Below, piece after piece: positions 37,038 through 58,955 of a stretch of 64,000 nucleotides of DNA; position 1 is the stretch's first letter, and each line of letters starts with the position of its first letter. Where the stretch lies: contig JAEVLN010000014.1 of assembly GCA_018350325.1 (NCBI GenBank), positions 310,001-374,000 of the forward strand, given 5' to 3'. The stretch comes from Globodera rostochiensis. Taxonomy: Eukaryota > Nematoda > Chromadorea > Rhabditida > Heteroderidae. Under the pieces are notes generated by a model that was not told the origin of the DNA, searched no databases, and worked only from the letters and a program-made list of their open reading frames with translations. Position numbers and translations under genes: made by a program.

Positions 37038-39001
37038 TTAAGTAAAATAAGCGTCACAAAAAATAATCCGTGTTTGGATGAATTTGCTCAATGTTTCAAA
37101 GCCTTGTGCACGCCTCGCCAATCCGGGCAAAATGCCAAGTTTCGGAACGTCCAATATGAGCCCTAAAAAAAGAATAATAAAAATTTTATTCTTCTCTTGT
37201 AGAATTGGCCGGGACCCGGGATTGGTGCTGAACTGTTCAGTTTTTCCATTTTGGGATTTGGTCCCGGTTTTTTCAAATTTTCTTGAAAACTCCCTTATAA
37301 TGGTCCCGGTTTTTTTACCAATTTCATTTTTTCTTTTTTGTCCATTAGTCCCGGGTTTTCCCCCTGGTCCCGGCCAACTCTATTCTATTGTATGGCGGCA
37401 CCTCGTCCATCGCGCAGGCGATTGGGACAAACCGTTGTTGACATGAAATGGACGATTATTTTTGTGCATTTCTTTGGAAGGTGCCGAAGTGTTGTCATTC
37501 GGACTCGACGCAGACGCCTTTTTCAAAATTATTTATTTAAAAAAATATTTTTTTTATATTTATTACATTCACTTTAATGCAATGGATCAAATGGTTGTTG
37601 CCTGTCGGTGTACTGCTCGAAATTGGACTCGTCAACAGCGTGGTTTTTTCATTGGCATTCATTTCCATCGTTGGCATTGTGCCAGTTGGCGCACTTTTGA
37701 ATGACGAATCAATTGGACAATTATCATTTGTTTCATGCGGCTTTATTTGGAGCGAAATCACGTAATTCGACTGTTGATGTTCATTTTCATCCATTTTTTT
37801 GTGCTACAATTAAAATTTAATTTGAATTAATTAATTAATTTTACTTTATTTTTGTCGATTGTTTCAATTTCATCTTCCGGTTCTTCTTCCTCAATTGTTG
37901 GCGGGGACATTGAAGTTTCTGGCGACAAAGGCGTCAAATCCAAGGAATTATTCTAAAAAAATAAAATTTAATTATTTAATAAAAAAAAATTTAAACCATA
38001 AAAAAATCTGTAGCGCCATTTTGTTGCTCGGCAGGACAAAGTTCGCGCAATGACCACGAAATGTTCTGTCTGGGTCGCTGCGAAAATCGGCGCAAAATTG
38101 ACGGCGATCGGTCTTTAAATGCAAAAAAAAAAAGAATAAAATAGGTAATTAATTTTATTTACCATAATTAAACTCATTAAAATTTAATATCCCACTCACT
38201 GTCTGTGACGTCGTCCGCCGCCGTTTGCATTGTTTTGCGACGAATTATTGAAAGCGACGGCGAAGCGGGGGCTGACGCTCGCGACTCACCAAAAGTGCCA
38301 GTCTTTGTAAAATTATTTAAAAATTTTAATGTATTAAATTAAATTTGAAAGTTATATATATAATAGGGATGTAACAGGATGTCAAAAAAAACCAAAATCC
38401 GGAATTCCAACTCAAAAAAGTCCGGAATCCCCGGATACAACTCTGGTTTATATACAGTAGCTTTCAATAATTAATTCTTAGATTTATTAATTATACTTTT
38501 TATTATTGAAATTTATTTAAAATTAAAAATGATTACCGTCATTGTAAGTTGTCCAGAAGTGTCTAAAAGTGTGGTTCTCGACAACGCTTTTTGATGTGAA
38601 GCGGCGCCGTTTTTTGATTCAAAACCATTCGGGCCATGCTTTATCGACGACATTGGAAGCTCTTAAATATATATATATTATTTTTTATTATTTTAAAATA
38701 AAAACATTCAATAACTGTGTACAGATAAAGCAGCAACCTTTTCTGAAAAGCATTGAAGCAGATGAGCTGGCCCGAGGCCTCTCTTCATTTTTTGAAATTG
38801 GCATTTTATCATCGATTGGCGTAATGTTGCGAATTTTTAGAGAATCTTAAAGTACCTTATTGGTCAAAAATAACAATTGACTCTCAGATTTCCAGCAAAA
38901 ATGAATTTTAAAATGTTTAAATTTAAAAATAATTAAATTTATTCATTTTTCAACAAATTACCCTCCGTTCCATCGTCCTCCTCATTGTCAGTTGTTTCCA
39001 T
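37038..39001 (-). CDS. Ser/Pro-rich intracellular protein, unknown
   Basis: About nine exons join in phase from METTDNEEDDGTEDSLKIRN (39001) to RIIFCDAYFT (stop 37038). Features: an acidic start, a Ser-rich part (RPRASSSASMLFRK), two basic-directed phosphorylation-like sites (IRRKTMQ and LRRFSQRPR), an acidic run (TIEEEEPEDEIETI) and a polar C-terminal third. No TM helix or signal peptide. A TTTTTTAG acceptor just before the ATG suggests trans-splicing or another upstream exon. An intron holds a MITE (37200-37388). The opposite-strand ORF at 37577-37765 is hydrophobic and was rejected because the minus frame links up. Moderately sure it is a gene; family unknown. Confidence 0.6.
37200..37388. 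mobile_element. MITE with GGCCGGGAC ends in the orphan gene intron
   Basis: TAGAATTGGCCGGGACCCGG on the left is mirrored by GGTCCCGGCCAACTCTATTCTA on the right. TGGTCCCGGTTTTTT words repeat inside. Non-coding. Confidence 0.7.
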
Positions 39002-39114
39002 ACCAACTAGTCTAAAAACCAACAATTTTATTTAATGCACTAAAATGACTCCAAAATGCATTTCTACAAATTTTTTTGCTTTGGTAAACCCAAAAATAGG
39101 TATTATTACTATAG

Positions 39115-39230
39115 ATTGGGCCGATTGAGATTCTCAATTGAAATCTCGATCAACGAAATTTCACTTTGATTTTTCAGTGATCTCGAAAAAATCTTCGTTT
39201 AATTTTGTTTCGAGATTCTCGATCGGTCCT
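39115..39230. mobile_element. Short inverted-repeat element (GACCGATCGAGAATCTCG type)
   Basis: GGGCCGATTGAGATTCTC and GAGATTCTCGATCGGTCC are inverted partners. Related short elements are at 50464-50566 and, more distantly, 47708-47842. Confidence 0.55.
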
Positions 39231-39626
39231 TAAGACTCCCAAAATAGGTATTAATATTCCTTTTTTTGCATTTTTGTTATAGAATTTAACCCATAAATTG
39301 TCGGCTACCGTATTATGCAAATCCATTTCAAAAAATGATCGATCAAAAAAGAATCGGAGAACCAGCGTAAAAACAACACCTTTTTTTGGGGGGGGGGACT
39401 AATTTGTTCAACACTAATTGCACTAATTATGTAAATGAATCCGCTCCCCCCCCCCCCCCCCCCTCCCTCCCCCAAAAAGGGTGACGAAATGACCGACCGT
39501 TGAAAAGTTGGCGGCCCCGCAGCACCAACCAACGGGCCAAGGCCGGCCCCGTGCGGGTTGCGGAGACGAAGCGCAAAATCGGACCAAACCGCTTAAATTT
39601 AAAATTTTCAATTAAAAATGAATGAA

Positions 39627-41954
39627 TTAATGACAGCAATCCAATATTTGCAGTTGGAGTGCACTGCGCCAGCCGAGCAGTGCCGAACGCGTGGCACAAA
39701 TGCACAAAATATTGGTGGTGGTCAAATTTGTCTGTTCTTGCGCATTGAAAATCAGTCGAAATGCCGTCGGAAATGCGGTCTTCTCAACCCGGGTGGCCTT
39801 CATTAAAAACCCCCATTAAATAAGCATTGAATTTTTAAATGAAAACTTTTTTTAAGACCCAATTCATGTGAAATTTTATAAAAATCTAGGCCAACATTTA
39901 ATTTGGCAAAATGTTCAAATCTGAAATTAATTTAAAATAACAAACCAAGCCATTCAGCTAGAAATGGTCTTGGGTTTAAAAGGAATTTTAGCACTAATTT
40001 TCTCATTTTCTCACAAAATTCAGTCTTTTGTTTACAAAAGTGCCTACCTCATTTATTGGCAGCGTTAAAATTGGCACTTTGCCAGGACTCAAACTGATCA
40101 GCGACCAATTTGACGATCGGCTTGCGTTTTCCGAGTTGCCCGCCTCCAAATCCCAACACTTCAGCTGGCCGCCCTGCAACGAGCAGCGGAGTCTCTGATG
40201 CAAAATGCCTGAAAAAAGTACAAATGAACGAACACAATGAACCAAGAATTTTGTATAATTTTAAAATTATATTCATAAAATTTTGTATTAGCATTTTAAA
40301 AGGATTTTTTGTAAACAAATTTTTCAACAAAATGCCTTGGTCTGGAAGAAAAATGTCCAGCGATCCGTGGGCCAATGGGCTCACCAGCGAGCTCGGCTGG
40401 AGCTGGAAATTTTTTTTGTTTTGTTTTTTTGAGGGTTTTTTTAACGATTTTTGAACCAAAATTTGGGCACAAACGCTGCCATAAATGGGCAACAATTCTT
40501 GACGTTCGACGGCGGCAGTGGCAGGCAATTTGTCCATGGCATAATTATGCACGCGGCCACTCAATGACGCATTTTGCAGTCGGAAATGCGCGTTCTGCAA
40601 AAAAATGTACATATTTTGAACAAATTTAAAAATATAATTCAACGCAAAAACTGTGAACAATTCAATTGTTTTTGTTAACATAATGATTAAATTGCATTTT
40701 AAAATTTTAATTTCGCCGATTCAGAGGCTATTTTTATTATTATTTTGTGCAATAATATTTAAAATAAAAAGTTTTTTTACTCCGACGGCACACATTTGGC
40801 TTGGCTGCCCATGATCAGCCATATGTTCTTCATCAAGCATAAGTGGTGGCAGGCCTAGTGACCTAAGAGGTTCGATTCGTTAAAAAAATTTCTCAAAATT
40901 CAAAAATTCGGGAAAATTTTTCGAAAAAGAAAACCTCCGTTTATCTTCCTCCTCACCGGCCCTCCGAAGCATTTCCAAAAAACTTTTATTTGGACCATTG
41001 GACGAGGCAATTTCCCGCTGTTGTTGTTGTTCATGCTGTTGTTGGACATATCTGCAAGGTTTATACAATTTATTTTAATGCAAATTAATATTTAAAAACA
41101 TTTTTTATTCTTTTATTTATTAAGTTAAATAAATATTTAAAAATAACAACATTTTTAATTTTAAACAAAATTATTTTTTTACCTTTTCCACGACTGGCCA
41201 AGCGATCGTCCAAGTGATCGTGAAAATGTGTGCACTTTCGACGAGTTTGTGCCTGATTTGTCCGTCCTCCTACAATATACAGTTAGCTAAAAACAAAGAA
41301 ATTTTTTTTAGAAATTTTCAAATTTTGTGAACCCTCTCAAACCTACTTCGATGGTGAAATTGTGGGCTTGGTCCGTGAAAATAAATTCGTCAGGAAAGTT
41401 GACATCAGTGTAAGTGCTAAAAATTTTAATTTTTCTTTAATTAAATTTTGCTGATTTAAAAAATTTGGGCATTTTGTGGCGTACCGATTAATTTTCTCCA
41501 TCGGTTTTGAAACAAATTCCTTTCCGTCCGCGGTTCTGAGCACCAATTGCAGTATGAATTCTCGCCAATCTGCAATTAAATAATAATAATTTTAAAAATA
41601 TTTAATTAATTTACCAAAAAAAGCAAAATTTAAATTTTTTTGATTTTATATAATTTTTAATTTTTGAATACTCACCTTTTCTGGCACTGAAATATTCCTC
41701 CACCGGCCATGCCAATGGCACACTGATCTTCCGAATCACAACGACGGCACGACTTTGGCCGAGCTACAAAAATAAATAAATAAATAAATAGCTAATTTAT
41801 TTAAAATATTCTAATTTTTTTAGAAAGTTTTTGATTAACTATTTTATTTTACCTGACTTGACACAAATGAACACCTCCGATCCGGCGGCAACGACCTGCT
41901 CGAAAGTGTTGGAGAGTCCGTCGCATTTTTTGAAGATCGTTGAAATTTTAGCAT
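39627..41954 (-). CDS. Anillin/rhotekin-like protein (AHD plus PH domain)
   Basis: Anillins tether actomyosin, septins and RhoA to the membrane at the cytokinetic ring. Exons read on the minus strand: a Ser-rich start (MLKFQRSSKNATDSPTLSS), then an anillin-homology-like stretch (QSRAVVVIRKISVPLAWP, DWREFILQLVLRTADG, FPDEFIFTDQAHNFTIELTV), a basic Ser patch (SRSLGRSLGQSWKR), a Gln-rich insert, FRLQNASLSGRVHNYAMDKL, GSLDIFLPDQG, and a PH-like core (HQRLRCSLQGGQLKCWDLEA, FPTAFRLIFNAQE, stop 39627). This order follows the end of metazoan anillin. The junction into the PH exon needs a GC donor (CAAG|GCATTTT). One middle exon (about 40790-40860) is not settled. The usual long N-terminal myosin/actin-binding region is absent or lies further upstream. 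Confidence 0.6.
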
Positions 41955-44170
41955 TTTTATAAGCTTTTTTTATTTAATAAAGAGCATTAATTAAAATTTA
42001 TAAAATCACAAAAAAAAATTGTTTTTTTTTTGGTGGAAAATGACCAAAATGACCATCCAGCGTTAAGCCGTTGACGATCAACCCCCCCCCCCCCCCCCCC
42101 CCTCCCCTCCGATTTTCCGAATAGAGGGGATTTTCGCCCAATTTTGCCTCCGAAAAGATAATTCCATCCCATGGAGCAATTTGTACGAAAATGGCGTAAA
42201 TTTTTCGAAAGAATAAATAACACAAAAATCATTATTTAGGACTTTAAAGCATTTAAATTAACAAAATTTGTCCAATTTCTACGAACAAAACATTTTCCGA
42301 TCAGATCGATCAATACACTTTCACTTTCTGTGGCCTTCCAGGAGCCAAAAAAGTGATATAAAATTAATGTGATGGGTTTGGTGTGCTGATAAACCCCCGC
42401 GGGGGCGGCGGGGCGGGGGGACGCTCAATGGAAAAATTGCAGGGCCCAAAATTATAATAATGCGGCGATGCGACCGATGTCCCTCCCGGCGAAATGCACA
42501 ACAAAATTATTCGGTGATTATAATTCGGCCCGCCATCGATGTGCACAATTTTGGCGGGGCAAAACACCAAAATTTATATTTTATATTAATTTATTTATTT
42601 TTGGCACCCCCAATATGTATTTTGTTGCACATTTTGAAGAAAAAGAAACAATTTTTGCCTAAATTTAGGGAAGGAAGCAAAATTGTTGCTTGCATATTTT
42701 GTGCTATTACACGGAGGGAAATGGCAAATTTTAAAAATGGAAATGCATTTTTTTAATATATAATTTTCGGAGTTTTTTTAATTTTAAAAAATTGGATCCA
42801 ATTTATTGATGATACAAAGGAATTGAATTTTTGGGGACAGATTTTAAATATTTTGAAATAGCTTTAAAATCGATTTTGAATGAATGTTCTTTCAAAAAAA
42901 TAAATATTTAAATGATTATAAAAAGAGCAGTGAAAATAAAATGTTAAAAATGATTAAACGCGTGTAAATTACATTGGAATTTTCCGTTCCATTAGCTTTT
43001 TTTGTTGATGGAAATGGCGGAATTAATACGAAATCGACATAAAATGAGAGTGCACATTACTCATTTTGTTATTTATGGTAATTAAGTGATTGATGATTTT
43101 ATGAATAATTCGATTTCAAAATTAAAGAAAATTTTGTATTTTATTTTAAAAATATATTTTCTGTACTAAATTAATTAATTATTTATCATTTATTATATTC
43201 ATTACTAATTTATTAAAACGAAAATTTATAATGTTATTCTTTTAAGCTTTTTAATTAGAATTATTTTCAATTTATATTTTTTTTAAAATTAAAATTAGAA
43301 CTCTGATTTTGGCTTTTCCGCACAATTTTGAAGGCCAAATAAAATGGAGGCGGGGGGAGGGGGGGGGGGGGGAGGCGGGAAATCGATCAAATTTTGTCAC
43401 GTCTTTCTCTGATAAGCAAATTTTTTTGGAGACAAATCGTGACATAAAAAGGCATTTTTATTGTAAATTTAATTTATTTTATTTGTTTTATTTTATTGCA
43501 TTAATTATTTTTGATTGTCCCGAAGATAAGAACGAACGACACGACGGCTCCGGCCCGAGAAATCAAATTAATTGCCGTTAATTTGTTTGTTTATGTCGTC
43601 TTTTTTTATAAAAAAATTAAATAAAATTGTGTAAGGCGCGCAACGTTTTTATTTCTTAGCAAAACATAAAAATGATTACAAATTGTGCAAAAATTTAAAT
43701 TAGTTGATGTCGTCTAAATGTCTTTTAAGAAAAAAAAAATGAAAATTCCGAAAGATTTTTTATTGCAAAAAAATGTTTTTTGTTTTTGAGAGTATTATTT
43801 CAAAAATTAAACTCATTTTATAAAATGAGTTTGAAGCTTTAATAATTAAATTTAAAAAAAAGAAATTCGTCCCGAAACCTTTTGAAGTTTGGACAGCAAA
43901 AATCCAAAAATTAAAAATGTTTTTCCCCCGATTTTAAAGCTCATCGCTGGAGATCGGACTTTGAGGAGCTTTTTACAAAATAAGTTACTTTGAATATACG
44001 AGCGTCAAATGTCCCTAAATTTAGTCCAAATGTCCGAAATTAGGTTACCATTTGTCAAAAGGCTTCAATGACAAAAATGTTCTAATTAAAAGATTTTGGG
44101 TTTGGCACTAAAAATCCGATCTCCGCTCTCTTCAAAATGCCATTTTGTCATCAGTGCCAAAAAATGCTTC
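41955..44170. other. AT-rich spacer with C/G homopolymers
   Basis: No coding exon is recognised. Poly-C at 42081-42105 and poly-G near 43355-43375. It may be intronic if the exons at 44171-44879 belong to the anillin-like gene. Confidence 0.4.
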
Positions 44171-44879
44171 TCAGTTTCTTCCATTTGTGCCAAAATGGCG
44201 ATGCTCTCTCAACGAAGGCCGTCGATCGCCGAACTGGGCATAAATGCTGAAAGAATTAAATAAAAATTAAAATAATTAATTTCTAATTTAAAATGTTTTT
44301 AAAGTTGCTTCAATTTGACAATAATAAAGAAATTTAGATTAAATGAATGATTAAAATACTTAATTGTTATTTAATTTGAAATTAAAACATTAAATAATTT
44401 AATATTAAAATAATGATTTAATAAATTGATTGTTAAAAATATTAATTCTTTTTATTAAAATATTTGAAATAATTTTTACCCATTGCCTGCCACCGCAGCT
44501 GCCGGATGTTGTTGTTGTACACGGATCGGCTGCTGCTGAATTGAGTGGGCACTGCGACGACTGCCAGGCGAACGGCTTCGACGCCGAGCAGTTCCTGCAA
44601 CACCACCACCACAATTGAAGCTGCCGGCACCGAGCAGCACAATTGGGGGCTCGTTTAGCAACTTGCACTGGTGCGGAACGTTCACTAAAAATTGAATAAT
44701 AAAAGTAAAATTATTCAAAACCAAAAAAAGTGTTTCCAACGGTTTGCTGAACGTTGGTGGTCCACTGGAATTGGTTCGCTGATTTTTGCCACCATTCCAT
44801 TGTTGTTTTTAGCCTCAATCGCTTCACTTCCGGCCGAACTGCTGCTTGTACTGCCTGAAGCCGACGAGCTGGAGCCAAG
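44171..44879 (-). CDS. Exons of a Ser/Gln-rich protein, unknown
   Basis: Three exons read in phase on the minus strand: LGSSSSASGSTSSSSAGSEA to VDHQ; then LNVPHQCKLLNEPPIVLLGA with an Arg/Ser patch (RRRSRSPGSRRSAHS) and Gln runs; then IYAQFGDRRPSLREHRHFG to a TGA at 44171. The 5' end is missing: the first exon opens at an acceptor at 44879. No domain is recognised. It could be the end of an independent gene or part of the N-terminal region of the anillin-like gene downstream on the same strand. Confidence 0.45.
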
Positions 44880-45262
44880 CTTAACCAAATTTAATAGTAA
44901 TTTAATTTGTCAACTTTAATTGATTAAAACGAAAATATTTAAATTATTCATTTTTAAAAGTTTTATAATTTTAAGGCTAAATATTTTCAGACTCAGATGA
45001 AATGGCTTCAAAATGTAATCCTTAAAGTTCTGTGGGTGGGCATTAAATTTTTTTTTAATCAAAATTTTGGATTAAAAGTGCAAACGAAGTCTCAAAAATT
45101 AAATTTTGAAGAAACCTAAATTCTTTTTTTTTGTTGTTTGAAATGCCAAAGGTTCGCAAAAAATATTTGAAAGGTTTCCCGTAGATGAAAAAAAAATGTG
45201 GTTTGAGTGGCCTTCAAAAACGGAACAAAACTCATTTCATAGTTTGAAGAATCTGAAAAAAA

Positions 45263-53885
<8,623 letters not shown>

Positions 53886-54250
53886 ATGCACAAAAACATT
53901 CATTTTTTGAAATTTTCAATGTTTTTGCAGACATTTTTTTACTACTTGAACCTTTATTACTACATAAATAGATATTTGATTTTGCTTACTGTGTACAATC
54001 ATCTTTAGGGCTTTTTGGCATTTTTTTGACTAAAAAATTCTTTAACAAAAATGCAATTTAAAAACGAAAATTATTGAAAATTTCAGAACATATTTTGGCC
54101 ATTTTTAGTGCATATAAATCCGTTGCCCAAGCAGAACATAATTCAATATCCATAATTCCAAAGGATTTGGCATTTTTTCAAAAGATTTACACATTTATCT
54201 TTTTTCAATTTTATTTCTTTTTGTTAATAATTATAGAAATTAAAATTGAA

Positions 54251-55418
54251 TTAAGTATAAAATAAAATAAAATGGCCGCCCACCTCCTCCAAAAATGTTT
54301 GGAAGCGAAGTGCCGTCCTCAATTGCCAAAGGTTAAAAATGAAGAAAGTGAACAGTGCCGTGAACACGATGCCACAATGGATGTAGAATGAGACAGTTTT
54401 TGTGGTGTGTAAGGCTTAAATTGCCCAAATTATTGTATAATTAAGAATTAATTATAAAATTCCCGTAGTATTTGGTTGTAATTCAAAAATTACGGCGGCA
54501 TCACATTTTTAGTGTCCGGCTTTCGAATTTGTCCTAGTTAAATTTGAAAATTCCGTTTTTTTATTGTTTTTATATTTTTTATTGAAAAAAAGTGAGGATT
54601 TCAAATTTTACTAGTAAAATGAATTGTACTAAATTGAATTTTACGAAGGTATTCAAATAATACTAGGATTATTTGAATAATAATTATATTCAAATAATAC
54701 GAATATATATATATTTTAGGTATACATAATAATTAAAATTTTTTTGATGATTTATTATAAAAATTTTACTTTTAAATAATATAGTAAATATTTTTAAATA
54801 AATAATAATTTTTTGTATTGTTTAAATATTTTTTGCTTCTTGCACGCACTGTCAAAAGCCCAGTTCAACACCATGATGATGTACAGCGGTTTGAAGAAGA
54901 AAAGGAACAGAAAAACAATGCACACGTAACCGTCCAAGAAGAGGTGAAAAAACTAACAAAATAAAATGTTTAAAAATAAAATAAATAATATTTTATAAAT
55001 ATATACCGATATTCCGATGATTGGCCACAGTAGGCGTGGCTCACCCCGGCACAGTGCAGCTACCGTAATCAAACTGACTGCCAGCGGCAACGCCATTACG
55101 ATAAGTGCGCGGCGTAAATAAATTGCCTGTGGGCATTTTTAATTATTTTTAAACAATTTTCTTTAAAGTATTATTAAACATTTAAAATTTGTTCACTTCA
55201 ACTGTGCATAATGCAGCAATCACCAACAGACCAACAATGATGATCAATTTGATGGCGGTCTAAATATTGCTGCACACATAAAATAATTCAAATTTTGCAT
55301 TTACCGCCAAATGCATAATGCCAAACATGCACAAATGTGGATGTTGTCGATGCACAACTGTTGGTGATGATGACGTTTTTTGTGCTGCTGAGTTTGGCAT
55401 TCGGCTGTTGTTGAACAT
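54251..55418 (-). CDS. Four-TM membrane protein, nematode type
   Basis: Five exons join in phase from MFNNSRMPNSAAQKTSSSPT (55418) to HFILFYT (stop 54251). A His/Cys-containing head (HRQHPHLCMFGIMHLA) leads into TM1 (IKLIIIVGLLVIAALC). TM2 is RRALIVMALPLAVSLITVAA. TM3 is GYVCIVFLFLFFFKPLYIIM. TM4 is FYIHCGIVFTALFTFFIF. The layout resembles small four-TM proteins common in nematodes (LAPTM-like). No enzymatic motif. Function unknown. It is convergent with the guanylyl cyclase gene, with stops about 370 bases apart. Confidence 0.65.
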
Positions 55419-55429
55419 TATTAGTAAAA

Positions 55430-55690
55430 GTAAATAATTTCGCGAATTTTTAAATTTGTTCAATCCCTGGGGACAAAAATTCATAAAAAAATTGGAATTT
55501 TATGTAATAAATTAAATGTTTTTATATTCAAAAAGTGCTCTCTCATTTTTAATTAAAGACGCGCGAATTTTTAGATTTCTTCAACCCCTGGGGGTAAAAA
55601 GTAAATCAAACTATATGTAAATTAAATGTTTATTATATATTAAAAAATATCTCTCTCATTTTAATTAAAGACGCGCGCGCGAGAATTTTT
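55430..55690. repeat. Three direct repeats of about 110 bp
   Basis: Copies at about 55435, 55557 and 55668 share CTCTCTCATTTTTAATTAAAG, ACGCGCGAATTTTTA and (first two) TTCAACCCCTGGGG. They diverge in the AT-rich spacer. Confidence 0.7.
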
Positions 55691-57420
55691 AGCATTAAAT
55701 TGCGCAAATATTTAGGTATTTATTTAATGTTGTAATACAATTAAGGAAGCGCGCCGAACTCTTCGCCAAAATGGATTTAAAGGTTTGGCTGGCGGCTGCT
55801 GCTGGCTGGACGACTGATCAAATCCGGAATGAATTTGTCGGATGATCAAATTGATCAGATCTCCCCCCCCCCCACCCACCCAATTTGGGGGGAATACGCA
55901 GCATAATTCAGGCGTTGAAGGCACCCGTCGATGCGATGATTGACGAAGAGATTGGATGTGCTGATAGCGCACAAAATGTGCAGGAATTTTGCATATTTTG
56001 CACATTGCCGGGGGGGGGCAATCGGTCCATCCCGGAGCCGATTTATTATTTATATTCATTTTTTGAATGGATCCGGATTTAGGAATTTTTATTTTACACA
56101 AAAAAAACAAAAAACAAATTCTTTGCCCAATTGAATGCAAAAATCGACTCTAATTGGATGATCCGCATTAAGCAAAAAACTAACGCTCATTCTGTTGGTT
56201 AATTTAAATACTAAATAATACAATTAAAAATTGAGCGCCTTTTTTGAACCTATACAAACTTTATTCAAAATTTATGTTAAAATTGTCAAAATTGGTTAAA
56301 AAATAAAATCATTCCGTCAAGATGTTTGGAATCTCGTCGGGATTTTCTCAGGACCGATGATTTTTTTTTTAATTCCGCGGGATTGAATTCGGGGTCCCGA
56401 CCGACCATTTTTAAAGATTTTTGGCATTGAATCGGGGCGGGGGAATGGGCCGGGATTCCAATCCCAAAAAATTGGTTTGATCAGTCGCTAATAGAGTTCG
56501 GACAAACTTTACCACTTTACCAAATTCCTTAAATTACGCAAGTGTTAAAGGTCTAAAACAGTTCCGAGAGGGTGCCACCTATTTTTCAGAAACTCAAAAA
56601 AACATTTGCAAATTCCCGACTTTCCAACCGTTGCTTAGACCCCCGGGGGGGGGGGGGGGTCATTTCCCTCCCAACCGTCCAGACAATGAATGTTCAAAGC
56701 AATTTGCTACAGAGTTTTTCGCAATTATTGCTGTGACGGGGCCTCTGCTAGTGACGTATGGCTGAAACGCGCACTGCTGCAGGTTTAATGCGCGCGTTCG
56801 ATCACCGCAGGTGTCGACACAACGACGGGGGGACAGTCCACAAAAAGTGATCGCCCAGAGTGATCAGTGCGCAAGCAAAAAGTGACGTACAGAGTGATCA
56901 GTGCGCGACCGACAGATCACCCCACAGCCCCAATGACACGGCGATTTGTGGGGGGAAGCGGGGGTGGGGGGGGGACATCCGGTGAAAACCTAAAAAAATC
57001 TTCCTAGCATTTTGGAATAATTGGAAATAAAATGAACAAAGATGGACAGCTATTTAAAATTTAAATGTTTCTTTACCGCGCGAGACCAGTACTGAAGTGT
57101 GCACGCTGGGACTGAAATGTTGGTCTTCCCGGTCCCGCTTTTTTCCAAAAGCCCTGGGCCCGTGCTACCCTAAGCAAACCAAATTTGAAGAGCTTTGTAC
57201 AACTCGAAAAATGCTTAATCAAAATTTCTATCGTCACTTAAATTTAAATCAAATGGCCCAAGCTCTTCTGATTTTGGTGCTTCAATGGCGCAGATTTGTG
57301 CCGGCTTTCAAAAATATTATGAACACACAAAAATGTTTTTTTTTTGGCTATTATTGGTACAGCTCAAAAACAAAACATTCGTTGCGATACCCAACAGCAC
57401 ATAATCTGATCGCTGATCGC
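55691..57420. other. Spacer with homopolymer G/C tracts
   Basis: No gene is supported. It contains C or G runs at 55862-55873, 56012-56018 and 56643-56659. 56750-56930 is less AT-rich with repeated AGTGATCAGTGCGC words, perhaps regulatory or an old element. Confidence 0.4.
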
Positions 57421-57560
57421 TGAACAGAGCAGAGAATATCCCCTCCTCCCCTCCCCCCCCCCCACTTTTTTCTCGCCAACATATCCGACACAATGCTTGG
57501 CGCCTGCTGGCTGCTGGTTGACGGGTCTTTTTTTGCGTCGCGCAACAACTGCTTGCTCAT

Positions 57561-57602
<42 letters not shown>
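57561..57602. repeat. (CAG)14 trinucleotide repeat
   Basis: Fourteen perfect CAG units. It lies in short ORFs on both strands (poly-Ser or poly-Leu), neither with other support. Confidence 0.95.
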
Positions 57603-57605
<3 letters not shown>

Positions 57606-57899
57606 CATGACGTTACGCGCGCTTTGTTTTGTGCTGCAGTCTGATGGTCGGTGGGTGGACACACGCGCGGCAATCAATGCCCTGAAGGAAGGCGGGATCA
57701 GTGTACCCCACCACCCCTGGGGGGGGGGGGGGACGAAAACTGTCCATTTGATCAAACAAAACAGGAATTATTTTGAGGATGATTGTGTGATGGATAGGGC
57801 CAGATTGATCACACCTTCTTCTACTGAACTGGACACAAACCAAACTTGTGGGCTTTAAATCAAAACAGCAGCCTCTCTATGAGGGACCGCCCCTCCGGG

Positions 57900-58955
57900 G
57901 CTTTAATTCCGGGATTTTTTAATTAAAGGTCCGGGAATTTTTTTTAAATTTAAAAATAAACCAAAGGGAATCCCGAAAAATTGCATTCCTCCCAAGGCCA
58001 TTCCGCGTGCCCTCGAGACCCCAGAACAAAATCATTTAAGGATTAATGTGAATGAACGAATGCCCCCCCCGTCTCCCCTCGAGCAATTGATCGAATCGCC
58101 AGAGGGGCTCCTCTCTCGGTGCTTTGCCCCACCCAAATCGCCCTAATAATTGCTGCACTCGCCAACGAAAACTTGCTTCGAAGGCGTAAAAATGCGCTAT
58201 TAAAGCAAAAAAGCGCACCAAGAGCCTTATTTTGCGACTGTTTAACTAAAAGGGTATTTGTGAAACTGATTGGTCTGATCAGAGCTGATCAGACATTTAA
58301 ATTCACTTGAGGGGCATGACTGAAAGATGATGGATCTGATCAGTCCACCTAGGAATCATTAATAGCCCAATTAAGGCACATTGAATTAATTCTATGTACA
58401 AAATCACAACCAAATAAACAAAATTGGTTTCCGTATATTCTAAAAGCGCAGAATTTGGGGAATAAAATGATGGAATGGGAGCGCTTTCACCTTCTTCCCT
58501 CCCCCGAGGGGCTGCAAATGACCTGTTGAGCTTCGCCCGAGGCGAATTGATTGCTTTCTCCTAATTTCACTGCTGCAGCGAATTTGATGGGATGTGAACA
58601 GAATCCAGGACAAGCTTAACCCAAATAAATTATTTTAGTCAGATATGCTTTAACAAAAAATTGCTAAAAGGAAGTGATCAGATACTGATTGATCACTGAT
58701 CTAGAATCTGATCTCTGCTCTTACTCTAATACCTGATCTAATCACTGATCAGTTCTCTGATCTGAGTCGATCTGATATCTGATATCTGATCTTTGAACTG
58801 ATCTATAATTTAATCAGTGATCTGATCTAAATCTGATATGCCCTCTGATTTAATCTCTAGCTAAACTTGATCGGATCCTTATTGATCCGATCTTGGGCGG
58901 AGATTAAGAGAACATTTTAAACCAAAAAATAAATTTTGAACTTTACTCGCGAAGT
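57900..58955. other. Spacer with degenerate CTGATC repeats
   Basis: 58255-58340 and 58670-58890 are rich in TGATCAG, CTGATCT and GATCTGATA words in both orientations, like a decayed inverted-repeat element. No gene is supported. Confidence 0.5.

Noticed and set aside
37577..37765. Hydrophobic plus-strand ORF (MQWIKWLLPVGVLLEIG...)
   Set aside because: The minus strand gives a phase-consistent exon linked to neighbours on both sides; the hydrophobic frame has no partners.
40049..40250. Minus frame reading AEVLGFGGGQLGKRKPIVKL as the end of the anillin-like gene
   Set aside because: The alternative frame matches a PH domain core and continues into the next exon, though it needs a GC donor. 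Kept as a residual doubt.
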